Shown: one piece after another, positions 22,321 through 31,362 of the stretch
Position numbering within the stretch: position 1 is the first letter of the stretch
Layout of the letters: every line of letters starts with the position of its first letter
NCBI GenBank assembly: GCA_018971605.1
Contig: JAGXAL010000007.1
Span: 1-37,994 of the forward strand
Length of the DNA stretch: 37,994 bases
From: Natronospirales bacterium
Lineage (GTDB): Bacteria; Pseudomonadota; Gammaproteobacteria; Natronospirales; REEB76
Direction: 5' to 3'
Notes under the pieces: generated by a model
Seen by the model: the letters and a program-made list of their open reading frames with translations, nothing else
What the model was told of the DNA's origin: nothing
The model's database searches: none
Position numbers and translations under genes: made by a program

Positions 22321-24153
22321 GTGAACGTGGGGATTCCGGTCACGGAGAGCGAGGTCAGGCGCGCGGCATGCGATGGCGGCGGCGTGCACGGGATTGCCCG
22401 GCTTGCTGCCTGGGCGCAGGAACACGGCGCTACGCTGCTCATCATGCTCGTAGGTCTTGCCTGGCTGCTGCCCGGCATGTTCGGGCGCGCGCCATGGAAA
22501 CCCGACGAAGCCTATACCGTTGCCGTCATCAATCACTTCTATCACAGCCACGACTGGCTGGTGCCGATGCTCGGCGGCCAGCCGTTCATGGAAAAACCGC
22601 CGCTGTTCTACTGGACCGCGACAGGCTTCGCGTGGTTGCTGCATCCGCTGCTCGGACTGAACGCAGCCGCGCGTTTCGCCACGCTGTTCTACATGCTGGT
22701 GACGTTGGTTTTTGTGTGGTTACTGGCACGTGAGCTCTACGGGCGCAGCGTCGCGCGGCTGGCACCGCTGGTGCTGCTCAGCTGTCTCGGCTTCCTGTAT
22801 CGGGGCCACGAGCTGTTCACCGACATCGGCTTGCTCGCGGGCTTCGCGCTCGCCTGGTACGGCATGGCGCTGTGCTTGCGGCGGCCGCTCGCGGGCGCGG
22901 TGCTGCTCGGCCTCGGCACCGGCCTGGGCTTCATGTGCAAAGGATTGATTGCGCCGGGAATCCTGGGGCTGATCTTTCTGTGTCTGCCGTTACTGCTGCG
23001 CGAGTACCGCACGCGCCGCTGGTGGCTGACGGCGGGCGTGGCGCTGCTGGTCGCGCTGCCGTGGCTGCTGGTTTGGCCGATATTGCTATACCAACAAGCG
23101 CCGGCTCAGTTTCACGATTGGTTCTGGGACAACAACCTGGGACGCTTCCTCGGCTGGAACGGCATGGGCGGCGCTTTCCATGACCGCTGGTACTACGCCA
23201 AGCAACTGCCGTGGATGTGCTTCCCGGCCTGGCCGCTGGCGCTGTACGCAGTATGGCGCCAGCGCGGAAATTGGCGCACGCCGGCCGTAGTGCTGCCGGC
23301 GTTCAGCGCCTTGCTCATCATTGTGGTGCTGCAAGTTTCCCGCTCCACCAACGACGTGTACGCGCTGCCGCTGCTGCTGCCGCTCGCGGCGCTCGGTGCC
23401 CTGGGTGTCACGCTACTGCCGAAACCGGGCGCGCGTTTTTTGTACTGGAGCGCGTGGCTGTTATTCGGTGTTGTCGCGAGTCTTTTGTGGTGGGGCTGGA
23501 TCGCCGCGCTCACCGGCCGGCCGATGTGGCTGTCCGCGGAATTCAGTCGCTGGATACCTACGGGTTCGGTGGATTTCCAGATTTGGGCGCTGGTGATCGC
23601 CTTGCTCTACAGCGCCGCATGGTTGTATCTCGGCCTGCGCACGCAGCTGTCAGGGGAGCGCATGCTGTTGCACTGGACGCTGGGCATCGCCCTGGTGTGG
23701 TGCCTGACGATGAGCCTGTGGCTACCGGCACTGAACGCGGCCAAATCCTACGCGCCCGTGATGACTGCCCTGCGCAAGGCGATTCCCGCGCGTTACAACT
23801 GCATCGTCACCCAAGGCGTGGGCGATTCGGAACGCGGCATGCTGGACTATTACGACTCTGTCAACAGCACGCCCTCGTGGATCAAGGGCGCCTTGCAGAG
23901 CTGCGAACTGATGCTGGTGGAAAACGACAAGCCGGCGGCCGCGGCAACGGCCGGCTGGCAATTGCTGTGGCAGGGCGCACGCAACGACGACCGCGGCGAG
24001 CATTTCTGGCTGCTGGCCCGTGTTGCGCCGCCCGCGACCTTGCCCCTTGCGCGGATTGCGGGCGGTCCGTATGTTGAGCACCATCATCCCCGGCAACACT
24101 TGCACGGACCGCGCATCCATGACAGGCATTCCCACCCAAGGGATCCGTTCTAA
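22321..24153 (+). CDS. Glycosyltransferase family 39 (ArnT/PMT-like) membrane protein
   Basis: GTG start; APWKPDEAYTVAVINHFYHSHDWLVPMLGGQPFMEKPPLFYW; multiple TM segments. Confidence 0.88.
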   Translation: MNVGIPVTESEVRRAACDGGGVHGIARLAAWAQEHGATLLIMLVGLAWLLPGMFGRAPWKPDEAYTVAVINHFYHSHDWLVPMLGGQPFMEKPPLFYWTATGFAWLLHPLLGLNAAARFATLFYMLVTLVFVWLLARELYGRSVARLAPLVLLSCLGFLYRGHELFTDIGLLAGFALAWYGMALCLRRPLAGAVLLGLGTGLGFMCKGLIAPGILGLIFLCLPLLLREYRTRRWWLTAGVALLVALPWLLVWPILLYQQAPAQFHDWFWDNNLGRFLGWNGMGGAFHDRWYYAKQLPWMCFPAWPLALYAVWRQRGNWRTPAVVLPAFSALLIIVVLQVSRSTNDVYALPLLLPLAALGALGVTLLPKPGARFLYWSAWLLFGVVASLLWWGWIAALTGRPMWLSAEFSRWIPTGSVDFQIWALVIALLYSAAWLYLGLRTQLSGERMLLHWTLGIALVWCLTMSLWLPALNAAKSYAPVMTALRKAIPARYNCIVTQGVGDSERGMLDYYDSVNSTPSWIKGALQSCELMLVENDKPAAAATAGWQLLWQGARNDDRGEHFWLLARVAPPATLPLARIAGGPYVEHHHPRQHLHGPRIHDRHSHPRDPF

Positions 24154-24325
24154 GCTCGAACAACTGCGGGTCGAGCACCGCGACCTCGACATGGCCATCA
24201 GCCGGCTGGCGGACGACCCGCACACCAACGAATTGCAGCTCAAGCGCCTCAAGAAGCGCAAGCTGCAACTCAAGGATTACATCGCCAAGCTCGAAAGCCT
24301 GTTGATTCCCGATCTCGACGCCTGA
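24119..24325 (+). CDS. YdcH-like DUF465 family protein
   Basis: MTGIPTQGIRSKLEQLRVEHRDLDMAISRLADDPHTNELQLKRLKKRKLQLKDYIAKLESLLIPDLDA; overlaps the end of the GT39 gene. Confidence 0.85.
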   Translation: MTGIPTQGIRSKLEQLRVEHRDLDMAISRLADDPHTNELQLKRLKKRKLQLKDYIAKLESLLIPDLDA

Positions 24326-24359
24326 GCGTCATGCCCCTGCGTGGATCAACAGCTGGTCT

Positions 24360-25646
24360 TCACTCCGCAGGCGTTGCCCGGTCATAGATTTTCGCGTCGA
24401 TGAAGATGCGCACCAAATCGTTATCCAGTTTGCCGCGCTTGGCCTCATCCTCCAGCACCGTGAACGCGCGTTCCGAAGGCAACGATTTCTTGTAGGGGCG
24501 GTCGGCAGCGGTGAGCGCGTCGTAGATGTCGGCGACGGTCATCAGGCGTGACGCGAAAGGGATGTCGGCGTCGGTGCGGCCACGCGGATAGCCGCTGCCG
24601 TCGAGCTTTTCGTGGTGTGCGCCCGCGATCTCGGGAATCGCCGCCAGATCCTCCGGCCAGGGGATGCGTCGCAGAAAATTGTAGGTGTGCACCACGTGCG
24701 CTTCGATCTCGCGCCGCTCCTCGGGCGTGAGGCTGCCGCGCGGAATGGACAGCACCCGCTGTTCCTCGGCGGTCAGCAGCGGCGTGCCCTCCTCCGAAAG
24801 GCTGTAGCCGAGGGCCTGCTTGAGCGCTTTGCCGGGCTTTTTCCTGACGAGTTCCGGCGGCTCGTTGGCCTCCTGGATGGCAGCCCAGTAAACCTCGAGG
24901 GTGGCCAGTTTGGTCTGCAGTTCCTGCTCGATGAGCTGCAGTTCCTGGCGCGAATCCATGCCGCTCTTCAGCATCACCAGTTGCTGCGCCAGTGCACGGC
25001 GCTTGAGGCGTTCCATTTCCACGCTGATGCGCGCACGGATCGCCTGATAATCTTCGCTGGTGAGTTTGTGGGACTTGACCAGCACGTTCTCGCGCACTCC
25101 GATCTTGCCGAAATCGTGCAGCAGCGCGGCATAGCGCAGCTCGCGCAACTGCCGCTCACTGAATTGCGTGCCACGGAAGCGCGCCACACCGGAACGCGGC
25201 AGGACTTCGGCCAGGCCCGTGCTCATGCGCGCCACGCGCAAGGAATGCCCGCTGGTGACCGGGTCGCGTTGCTCGACGGCGGTGACCGCGGCGGTCACGA
25301 ACCCGTCGAACATCGCATCAAACTGACGCTGGCGCGCGATGCCCGCAGCCAACCCCAGGGTATTGGTAATGGCGGCCGCCGGCCAATGATTCGAAACATG
25401 AATCTCGTCTGTACCGGCAAGCGCCTCATCAATCACCAGGCTCGCATCTTTCGCTGCGGCCCGCCAGAGCGCACGAGTCATTTCCGCGGTCAGCAAAACC
25501 GACGCGAGGCACACCACGCTGCAAGGCTGGGCTCGCAAATCCTCAGGGGATTTGACGAAGTTAATTTGCAGCCCGGCATCCGCGAGCGCCACTAGCTGCT
25601 CGGAACTGAAATAGCCGGAGGCAACCGCGACCTGTGTCACAGGCAA
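24360..25646 (-). CDS. HD-GYP-type phosphohydrolase with an insertion in the catalytic domain
   Basis: LLHDFGKIGVRENVL ... HHEKLDGSGYPRG...RLMTVADIYDALTAADRPYK; about 95 extra residues between HDxGK and GYP motifs. Confidence 0.88.
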   Translation of the reverse strand: MPVTQVAVASGYFSSEQLVALADAGLQINFVKSPEDLRAQPCSVVCLASVLLTAEMTRALWRAAAKDASLVIDEALAGTDEIHVSNHWPAAAITNTLGLAAGIARQRQFDAMFDGFVTAAVTAVEQRDPVTSGHSLRVARMSTGLAEVLPRSGVARFRGTQFSERQLRELRYAALLHDFGKIGVRENVLVKSHKLTSEDYQAIRARISVEMERLKRRALAQQLVMLKSGMDSRQELQLIEQELQTKLATLEVYWAAIQEANEPPELVRKKPGKALKQALGYSLSEEGTPLLTAEEQRVLSIPRGSLTPEERREIEAHVVHTYNFLRRIPWPEDLAAIPEIAGAHHEKLDGSGYPRGRTDADIPFASRLMTVADIYDALTAADRPYKKSLPSERAFTVLEDEAKRGKLDNDLVRIFIDAKIYDRATPAE

Positions 25647-25678
25647 TCCTCAGCAGTTGAAATAGCGTTGTCTGGCGC

Positions 25679-26611
25679 TCAGGCGCCGGCGGGCACTCCG
25701 CGCTTGGCGCTCTGGAGCAGCTCATCCAGCGGCACGCTCGCCACCAGCACGTCGTCCGCATCCGCTGCGCCCTCGCCCTCCGGCCCCAGCCAGTCGCGGC
25801 GCAACTCGGCACGCGCGCCCAGCGAGGCGAAATCGAACAAACGCGGGTCGGCAAGATGCGAGGGCACCACGTCGCGCAGCGCCGCAAAGATCGAGTTCAT
25901 GCGACCCGGATGCACGCGCTCCCACTCCACCAGCATCGCCTTGACCTGCTTGCGCTGCAGGTGTTCCTGCGAGCCGCACAGATTGCAGGGGATGATCGGG
26001 AACGCACGCCAGGCAGCATATTTGACGATGTCGCGCTCCTCGACGTAAGCGAGCGGCCGGATCACCACGTGGCGGCCGTCGTCGGACAGCAGCTTCGGCG
26101 GCATGGCCTTCAACTTGCCGCCGTAAAACAGGTTCAGGAAAAAAGTCACCACGATGTCATCGCGATGATGTCCGAGCGCGATCTTGGTGATACCGTTTTG
26201 TTCCGCGAAGGTGTAAAGCGCGCCGCGCCGCAGACGCGAGCACAGGCTGCAGAAGGTCTTGCCTTCGGGAATCACGCGCTTCACCACGCTGTAGGTGTCC
26301 TGTTCCAGGATATGGAACGGCACCCCAATGCCGGTCAGGTACTCGGGCAAAACCTGTTCCGGGAACTCCGGCTGCTTCTGGTCGAGATTCACCGCGAGGA
26401 TTTCGAATTCCACCGGTGCGCTTTGCCGCAGCTTCAGCAGGATGTCCAATAGCGTGTAGGAGTCCTTGCCACCCGACAGGCACACCATCACCCGGTCGCC
26501 CGCCTCGATCATGTTGAAGTCCTGGATGGCCTGGCCGACCTGGCGGCGCAGGCGCTTGTCCAGCTTGATCTGATTCACGGATTTCCGGCCATTCACGCCA
26601 TCCACAGTCAA
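25679..26611 (-). CDS. ttcA: tRNA 2-thiocytidine biosynthesis protein TtcA
   Basis: [21 protein letters not shown]...[20 protein letters not shown]...[10 protein letters not shown]. Confidence 0.96.
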   Translation of the reverse strand: MTVDGVNGRKSVNQIKLDKRLRRQVGQAIQDFNMIEAGDRVMVCLSGGKDSYTLLDILLKLRQSAPVEFEILAVNLDQKQPEFPEQVLPEYLTGIGVPFHILEQDTYSVVKRVIPEGKTFCSLCSRLRRGALYTFAEQNGITKIALGHHRDDIVVTFFLNLFYGGKLKAMPPKLLSDDGRHVVIRPLAYVEERDIVKYAAWRAFPIIPCNLCGSQEHLQRKQVKAMLVEWERVHPGRMNSIFAALRDVVPSHLADPRLFDFASLGARAELRRDWLGPEGEGAADADDVLVASVPLDELLQSAKRGVPAGA

Positions 26612-26684
26612 TATTCCCGAAAATGACAGGGACGCATTGTACCGCCCGGTTTTCCGGATTACACGGAGACTGCCTTTTTGCTTG

Positions 26685-26702
26685 TATAACGCACGTTATA
26701 AT
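26685..26702 (+). promoter_or_regulatory. Palindromic operator overlapping a -10 element upstream of the antitoxin remnant
   Basis: TATAACG-CA-CGTTATA (26685-26700) overlapping TATAAT (26697-26702). Confidence 0.65.
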
Positions 26703-26721
26703 CTCGGCAGGAGCCCTTTCA

Positions 26722-26945
26722 ATGAAACTCAAAGTCACCACGGTTGTCATTTCATCGGCGTTATCCTGCCCAAGGAGCTCTTGGCGCACCTGCGCCTGAA
26801 AAAAGGCAACGTGCTCTACGCCACCGAATTGCCGGATGGCATCAAGCTCACACCTTTCGATTCCGATCTCGCCGAGCAAATGGAAGTGGCCGAACGGGTG
26901 ATGTGCAAGCACCGTACTTTGCTGCATAAACTGGCCGATAGCTGA
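26722..26945 (+). pseudogene. AbrB/MazE/SpoVT-type antitoxin of an AbrB-Doc module, disrupted by a 1-nt deletion near 26746
   Basis: Frame 1 MKLKVTTV, then +1 frame HFIGVILPKELLAHLRLKKGNVLYATELPDGIKLTPFDSDLAEQMEVAERVMCKHRTLLHKLADS*; AGGAG upstream of ATG. Confidence 0.8.
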
Positions 26946-27092
26946 GATTGCGTGTGATTGTGTGACTCGGCAGCCCTGGTGCTTGCCGCGCGACCGCCAG
27001 CTCGCCAGCATGGCGCCAGCGCGGGCGTGTGCGACGCAACGCTATTGGAATCCGCCCTCGCCGGGCGCAGGCACGCACCGAGTCAAGAATAA
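26946..27092 (+). pseudogene. N-terminal remnant of a Doc (death-on-curing) toxin
   Basis: Reads VLA / RDRQLA / HGASAGVCDATLLESALAGRRH across two frames, resembling the Doc N-terminus; in-frame stop TAA at 27090. Confidence 0.7.
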
Positions 27093-28025
27093 TCAGGCTT
27101 TGGCGGCCGGGCGTGAATTTCCTACCTGCGACAACAGCGAGCCCACCATCGCGGAGAGATCGCCCATGTTTGCCGGCACCACGGTCACGGTGGAATTTTT
27201 GGCGATCTGTCCCCACTGCTGCACCCACTGCTGGCCGAGCTGGTAATTGAGCGCCTCGGTGCCGCCCTCGCCCGCCACCGCGTGACCGATGTCGTTGATG
27301 GCCTTGGCGGTCGCCGCCGCGACCGTGGCGATCGCCTGCGACTGGCCGTCGGCGCGCAGAATCGCCGACTGCCTGTCGCCTTCGGCGTTGTTGATCTGAC
27401 TCTGTTTCTGGCCTTCGGAGAGATTGATGGCCTGCTGGCGGTCGCCCTCGGACTTGGCGATCACCGCGCGCTTCTGACGCTCGGCCGTAAGCTGCAGCTC
27501 CATGGCCTTCTGGATTTCCTCGGGCGGCGTGAGGTTGCGGATTTCGTAGCGCAACACCTTCACGCCCCAGCTCGAACCCGCTTGGGTCAACACGTCCACC
27601 ACGCCCTTGTTCAAGGTTTCGCGTTGCGACAGACACTCGTCGAGCGCGAGCTTGCCGACTTCGGCGCGCATCGTGGTCTGCACCAGCTGCACCACCGCGG
27701 TCACCACGTCAATGGTGCCGTAAGCGGCGTTCTGGGCGTTGGTGATCTGGTAGTAGAGCACGCCGTCCACCGACAGGCGCGTGTTGTCGCGCGTGATGCA
27801 CACCTGCTCGGGCACGTCCATGGGGATTTCGCGCATGTCGAAGCGATAGGCTACGCGGTCAAAGAACGGCACGATGATCTGCATACCGGACCCGAGCGCG
27901 CCGTGGAACTTGCCGAGGCGTTCGACGACCCAGCTGTGCTGCTGCGGCACGATGCGCACCGAGCGGATGGTGAGCATCGCTGCGAAAATGATGATGAGAA
28001 TACCAATGATGACCGAGATACCCAT
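27093..28025 (-). CDS. SPFH/band-7 (QmcA/paraslipin-like) membrane protein
   Basis: VRIVPQQHSWVVERLGKFHGALGSGMQIIVPFFDRVAYRFDMREIPMDVPEQVCITRDN. Confidence 0.95.
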   Translation of the reverse strand: MGISVIIGILIIIFAAMLTIRSVRIVPQQHSWVVERLGKFHGALGSGMQIIVPFFDRVAYRFDMREIPMDVPEQVCITRDNTRLSVDGVLYYQITNAQNAAYGTIDVVTAVVQLVQTTMRAEVGKLALDECLSQRETLNKGVVDVLTQAGSSWGVKVLRYEIRNLTPPEEIQKAMELQLTAERQKRAVIAKSEGDRQQAINLSEGQKQSQINNAEGDRQSAILRADGQSQAIATVAAATAKAINDIGHAVAGEGGTEALNYQLGQQWVQQWGQIAKNSTVTVVPANMGDLSAMVGSLLSQVGNSRPAAKA

Positions 28026-28058
28026 GAACCTTCTCCTTGCAGAGTTTGAATTTGTTGC

Positions 28059-28490
28059 TCAGCGAACCGCCTTGATGCGCAGGCGTGAGCCGTCGCGTGC
28101 CGCCACCTGGGCACGCGCGCCGGTTTCCGGCTTTCCCGGCCCTTCCCAGACCGCTTCCCACAGGGAATCGCGGTACTGGACTTTCAGGAGCCCATGGTCA
28201 TTTTCCGCGATCGTGACCATGGCGCCTTTGTCCATGTCATCCAGTGCGGTGTCGCCGCGGCTCGCTTGCATGCGCCGGCGCACCGCATGCGCCAGCGGCA
28301 GCGCGATGACGGCTGCAACCAGGAATACCACCGCCGCCTGCCACCACGCAGCCGGGTAAACCCAGGTAATCACCGCAGTCACCAGGGCAGCGAACGAGAG
28401 TGCTGCCAGATAAAACGTGATGGTCGCAATCTCCGCCACCGCGAGAATGATTCCGGCCGCCAGAAATCCCAGTGCCATCCAATGATTCAT
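28059..28490 (-). CDS. NfeD family protein
   Basis: MNHWMALGFLAAGIILAVAEIATITFYLAALSFAALVTAVI...; C-terminal OB-like region; partner of SPFH gene. Confidence 0.9.
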   Translation of the reverse strand: MNHWMALGFLAAGIILAVAEIATITFYLAALSFAALVTAVITWVYPAAWWQAAVVFLVAAVIALPLAHAVRRRMQASRGDTALDDMDKGAMVTIAENDHGLLKVQYRDSLWEAVWEGPGKPETGARAQVAARDGSRLRIKAVR

Positions 28491-28570
28491 CGAGTTTCTC
28501 CCATGCCTCCGGATTCGAATATTGCGCGAAGTCAATCATAGCGTACAGGACTTGCGCCCGGACGCAGCCG

Positions 28571-29257
28571 TCAGAATTCCCGCTTGAACACCAGCATGAC
28601 ACCATGGCGCGCGCCGCTCATGACGTATGCGCCCAGCGAACCGGATTGATCCAGAAAATATGCAAACCCGAAATAGGCGCCGGTGGCGTGCGCGGCGGAA
28701 AAATCCAGGCGGCCGCTCATCGTGCCGCTGTCGTTCTCATGGCCGGAAATGTTTTGCCAGTAGCCACCCGCCGTAATCCGCCAGCGCCATAGACGCAAAA
28801 CCGGTCCTGCCGATGCATAGCTCGTGTACCAGGTGACATCCGCCTGCTGGTTCGCGCCGCTGTAGCTCAGGTCATGCCAGGTATAAGCGATTTGGGAATC
28901 GAAGCTCCAATAATTCCCGAGCATCGGCCGCCACGACAAGAACAGCCCGAGGAACGGGCCATAGCCGTCGCTCATTGAACCCAGCGTCGCGTTGTTGATG
29001 CCCGCCGTCATGTAACCGCCGCGCAGCCCGAAGCCCGCCTCTTCCGACAGCGGCTGCACAAAATCAATGCCGTAGCGGCTGATGTCCGCACGGTGATCGC
29101 CGTCCGTGTAGGCAAAATCCGTGTGGTAACTGGCAAGGTTTATCGCCGCACTGGTTCCGGATGCATAAATATCGTTGTCGTCCGCACGCGCACATTGCAG
29201 TGTTGATAACGCCGCCAACGCCAACAGTGCAAGCAGGAATTTACGTTGCAGATGCAT
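28571..29257 (-). CDS. Putative outer-membrane beta-barrel protein, unknown function
   Basis: Signal peptide ending ...QCARA; alternating aromatic strands; C-terminal Phe (VMLVFKREF). Confidence 0.65.
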   Translation of the reverse strand: MHLQRKFLLALLALAALSTLQCARADDNDIYASGTSAAINLASYHTDFAYTDGDHRADISRYGIDFVQPLSEEAGFGLRGGYMTAGINNATLGSMSDGYGPFLGLFLSWRPMLGNYWSFDSQIAYTWHDLSYSGANQQADVTWYTSYASAGPVLRLWRWRITAGGYWQNISGHENDSGTMSGRLDFSAAHATGAYFGFAYFLDQSGSLGAYVMSGARHGVMLVFKREF

Positions 29258-29262
29258 GTGTG

Positions 29263-29517
29263 TCAGCCATATCGCAGTTTAAGCGTGAGGATGATGGCCG
29301 CCAGGAATAAGGTCACGGCATTGGCGAGCGTCACCACGAGATCGTGGATCAGCAGGCCATACACCAGCCAGAGAGCGATGCCGACCGTATAGATCGCGTA
29401 CATGCCGAGCGAAATGCCGCGCGTGTCGTGGGTCTTAAGCGTGCGCCACACCTGCGGAATAAAGGCCAGCGTGGTAAGCGTAGCCGCGGTCAGGCCGATG
29501 ATCCTTGGAATGTTCAT
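29263..29517 (-). CDS. SemiSWEET-type transporter
   Basis: MNIPRIIGLTAATLTTLAFIPQVWRTLKTHDTRGISLGMYAIYTVGIALWLVYGLLIHDLVVTLANAVTLFLAAIILTLKLRYG. Confidence 0.92.
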   Translation of the reverse strand: MNIPRIIGLTAATLTTLAFIPQVWRTLKTHDTRGISLGMYAIYTVGIALWLVYGLLIHDLVVTLANAVTLFLAAIILTLKLRYG

Positions 29518-31061
29518 GCCGCCTCGCTCTCGTAGTCATCGGGTGACGTTTCGTCGCTGCCTGCGCGGGCCTTGAGTGCGCTGAAGATGGCGGTGAACAC
29601 GATCGCGACCACGATGTTCACGATTACCGAATATAACGCAGCGTAGCCCGGTACGGTGAGCGCACCCAGATGCAACGGATAAATCGAAGTCTTGAAGTCC
29701 TGCGCCGCCACCATGCCGGTGCCGACCGCCATGCCCGCTGCCCAGCCGATCACCAATGCCCAGCGGTGCAGCCAGCGCGTGTAGAGCCCGATCACCACGG
29801 CCGGCAGCGTCTGGATGATCCACACGCCGCCCAGCAATTGCAACTGGATCGCGTATTGCTCGGGCAAGAAGATGATGAAGGCCAGCGCGCCCAGTTTCAC
29901 GATCAGCGACACGACTTTCGAGGTCTTGGCTTCCTGTTCCGGCGAGGCGTCGCGCTTCAGATATTCCTTATAGATGTTGCGCGTGAATAGATTCGATGCC
30001 GCAATGGACATGATCGCAGCGGGCACCAGCGCGCCGATGGCGATGGCCGCGAAACCCACGCCCGCAAACCACGCGGGGAAAGAATGCAACAGCAACGCCG
30101 GCACCGCGAAGGTGGTGCCGTACTGCTTGAACCAGCCGGCATAGGCGGGATCGTGCTGCACGCCGGCCGCGACCGCCATGTAGCCCAGGAACGCGATCAG
30201 CGCCAGCACCAGCGAATACGCCGGTAACAATGACATGTTGCGCTTGATGGTGCGGCGGCTGTTGGCGCTGAGCACGCCGGTAACGCAGTGCGGATACAGA
30301 AACAGCGCGAGCGCCGAGCCCAGCGCCAGCGTCGCATAGGCGCTGTAGCTGCCGAGATTGCCGTGCGACGGTGGTTTCAACAACAACTTGGCTTCGGGAA
30401 TCGCCGCAAAAATATGCCCGTAGCCACCGAGTTGCATGGGAATGACGATGACCGCAGCAATGATGACAATATAAATGAGCAAATCCTTCACCACGGCAAT
30501 CAGCGCCGGCGCGCGCAGGCCGCTGGTGTAGGTAAAGGCCGCGAGGATCGCGAACGCGATAATCAGCGGCAGGTCGCCGACGAGGCCGCTGCCGGTGAAG
30601 CCCATGGCCGCGATCACCACCTGAATGCCGACCAGTTGCAAGGCGATGTACGGCATGGTGGCGAGAATCCCGGTGATCGCCACCACCAGCGCCAACAGGC
30701 CGCTGTCGTAGCGACCGCGCACGAAATCCGATGCGGTCACGTAACCGTGCTTGCGCGACACCAACCACAAGCGCGGAAACACCACGTACACGAACGGATA
30801 CACCATGAGCGTGTACGGCAGCGCGAAGAAACCGATGGCGCCGGCGCCGAATACCAGCGCCGGCACCGCGACAAATGTATAAGCGGTGTAGAGATCGCCG
30901 CCCAGCAGGAACCAGGTCACCACAGTGCCGAAACGCCGTCCCGCCAGACCCCACTCGTTCAGATGATTGAGATTGCCGCGCCGCCAGCGCGCCGCCACAA
31001 AACCCAGCACCGTCACCAAGACAAATAGCAGCACAAACACAATCAGCGCCGGCCAGTTCAT
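29514..31061 (-). CDS. Sodium:solute symporter family permease (MctP-like)
   Basis: LAGRRFGTVVTWFLLGGDLYTAYTFVAVPALVFGAGAIGFFALPYTLMVYP...; about 13 TM segments. Confidence 0.9.
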   Translation of the reverse strand: MNWPALIVFVLLFVLVTVLGFVAARWRRGNLNHLNEWGLAGRRFGTVVTWFLLGGDLYTAYTFVAVPALVFGAGAIGFFALPYTLMVYPFVYVVFPRLWLVSRKHGYVTASDFVRGRYDSGLLALVVAITGILATMPYIALQLVGIQVVIAAMGFTGSGLVGDLPLIIAFAILAAFTYTSGLRAPALIAVVKDLLIYIVIIAAVIVIPMQLGGYGHIFAAIPEAKLLLKPPSHGNLGSYSAYATLALGSALALFLYPHCVTGVLSANSRRTIKRNMSLLPAYSLVLALIAFLGYMAVAAGVQHDPAYAGWFKQYGTTFAVPALLLHSFPAWFAGVGFAAIAIGALVPAAIMSIAASNLFTRNIYKEYLKRDASPEQEAKTSKVVSLIVKLGALAFIIFLPEQYAIQLQLLGGVWIIQTLPAVVIGLYTRWLHRWALVIGWAAGMAVGTGMVAAQDFKTSIYPLHLGALTVPGYAALYSVIVNIVVAIVFTAIFSALKARAGSDETSPDDYESEAA

Positions 31062-31083
31062 GTGCGCTCCCGGTTGTTGTTGA

Positions 31084-31275
31084 TCAGACTTTGGCCAGAT
31101 ACGTCACGGCCGTGACAATCGCCGTGGCGATGATCCACACGAACTGGAACCAGTAGAAAAACGGAATGCCAAACAGTGCTGGCTCCGTACGGTTGTACAA
31201 CCCCACCCACATCACTGGCACATACGGAATGGCAAACAGCGCTACGATCCAGACGGTACGTTTGGTTCGACTCAT
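31084..31275 (-). CDS. DUF3311-type small membrane protein
   Basis: MSRTKRTVWIVALFAIPYVPVMWVGLYNRTEPALFGIPFFYWFQFVWIIATAIVTAVTYLAKV; adjacent to SSS permease. Confidence 0.85.
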   Translation of the reverse strand: MSRTKRTVWIVALFAIPYVPVMWVGLYNRTEPALFGIPFFYWFQFVWIIATAIVTAVTYLAKV

Positions 31276-31325
31276 GACGGACTCCCGAATCCGCAACGGA
31301 ACCAAGGTAGCCGCCTGCCTGCCTC

Positions 31326-31354
31326 TTGACAAGCTCAAAGACATCATGGATAGT
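31326..31354 (+). promoter_or_regulatory. Candidate sigma70 promoter for the metY leader
   Basis: TTGACA (31326-31331), 17-nt spacer, GATAGT (31349-31354). Confidence 0.5.
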
Positions 31355-31362
31355 CGCGCGCC

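Noticed and set aside
24612-25595. 327-aa plus-strand ORF antisense to the HD-GYP gene
   Set aside because: Shadow ORF with no domain signature.
26637-26945. Track ORF of 102 aa beginning [26 protein letters not shown] taken as an intact gene
   Set aside because: Its N-terminal third is translated promoter/operator DNA in the wrong frame; only the part after about 26746 is antitoxin-like, so it is reported as a frameshifted pseudogene.
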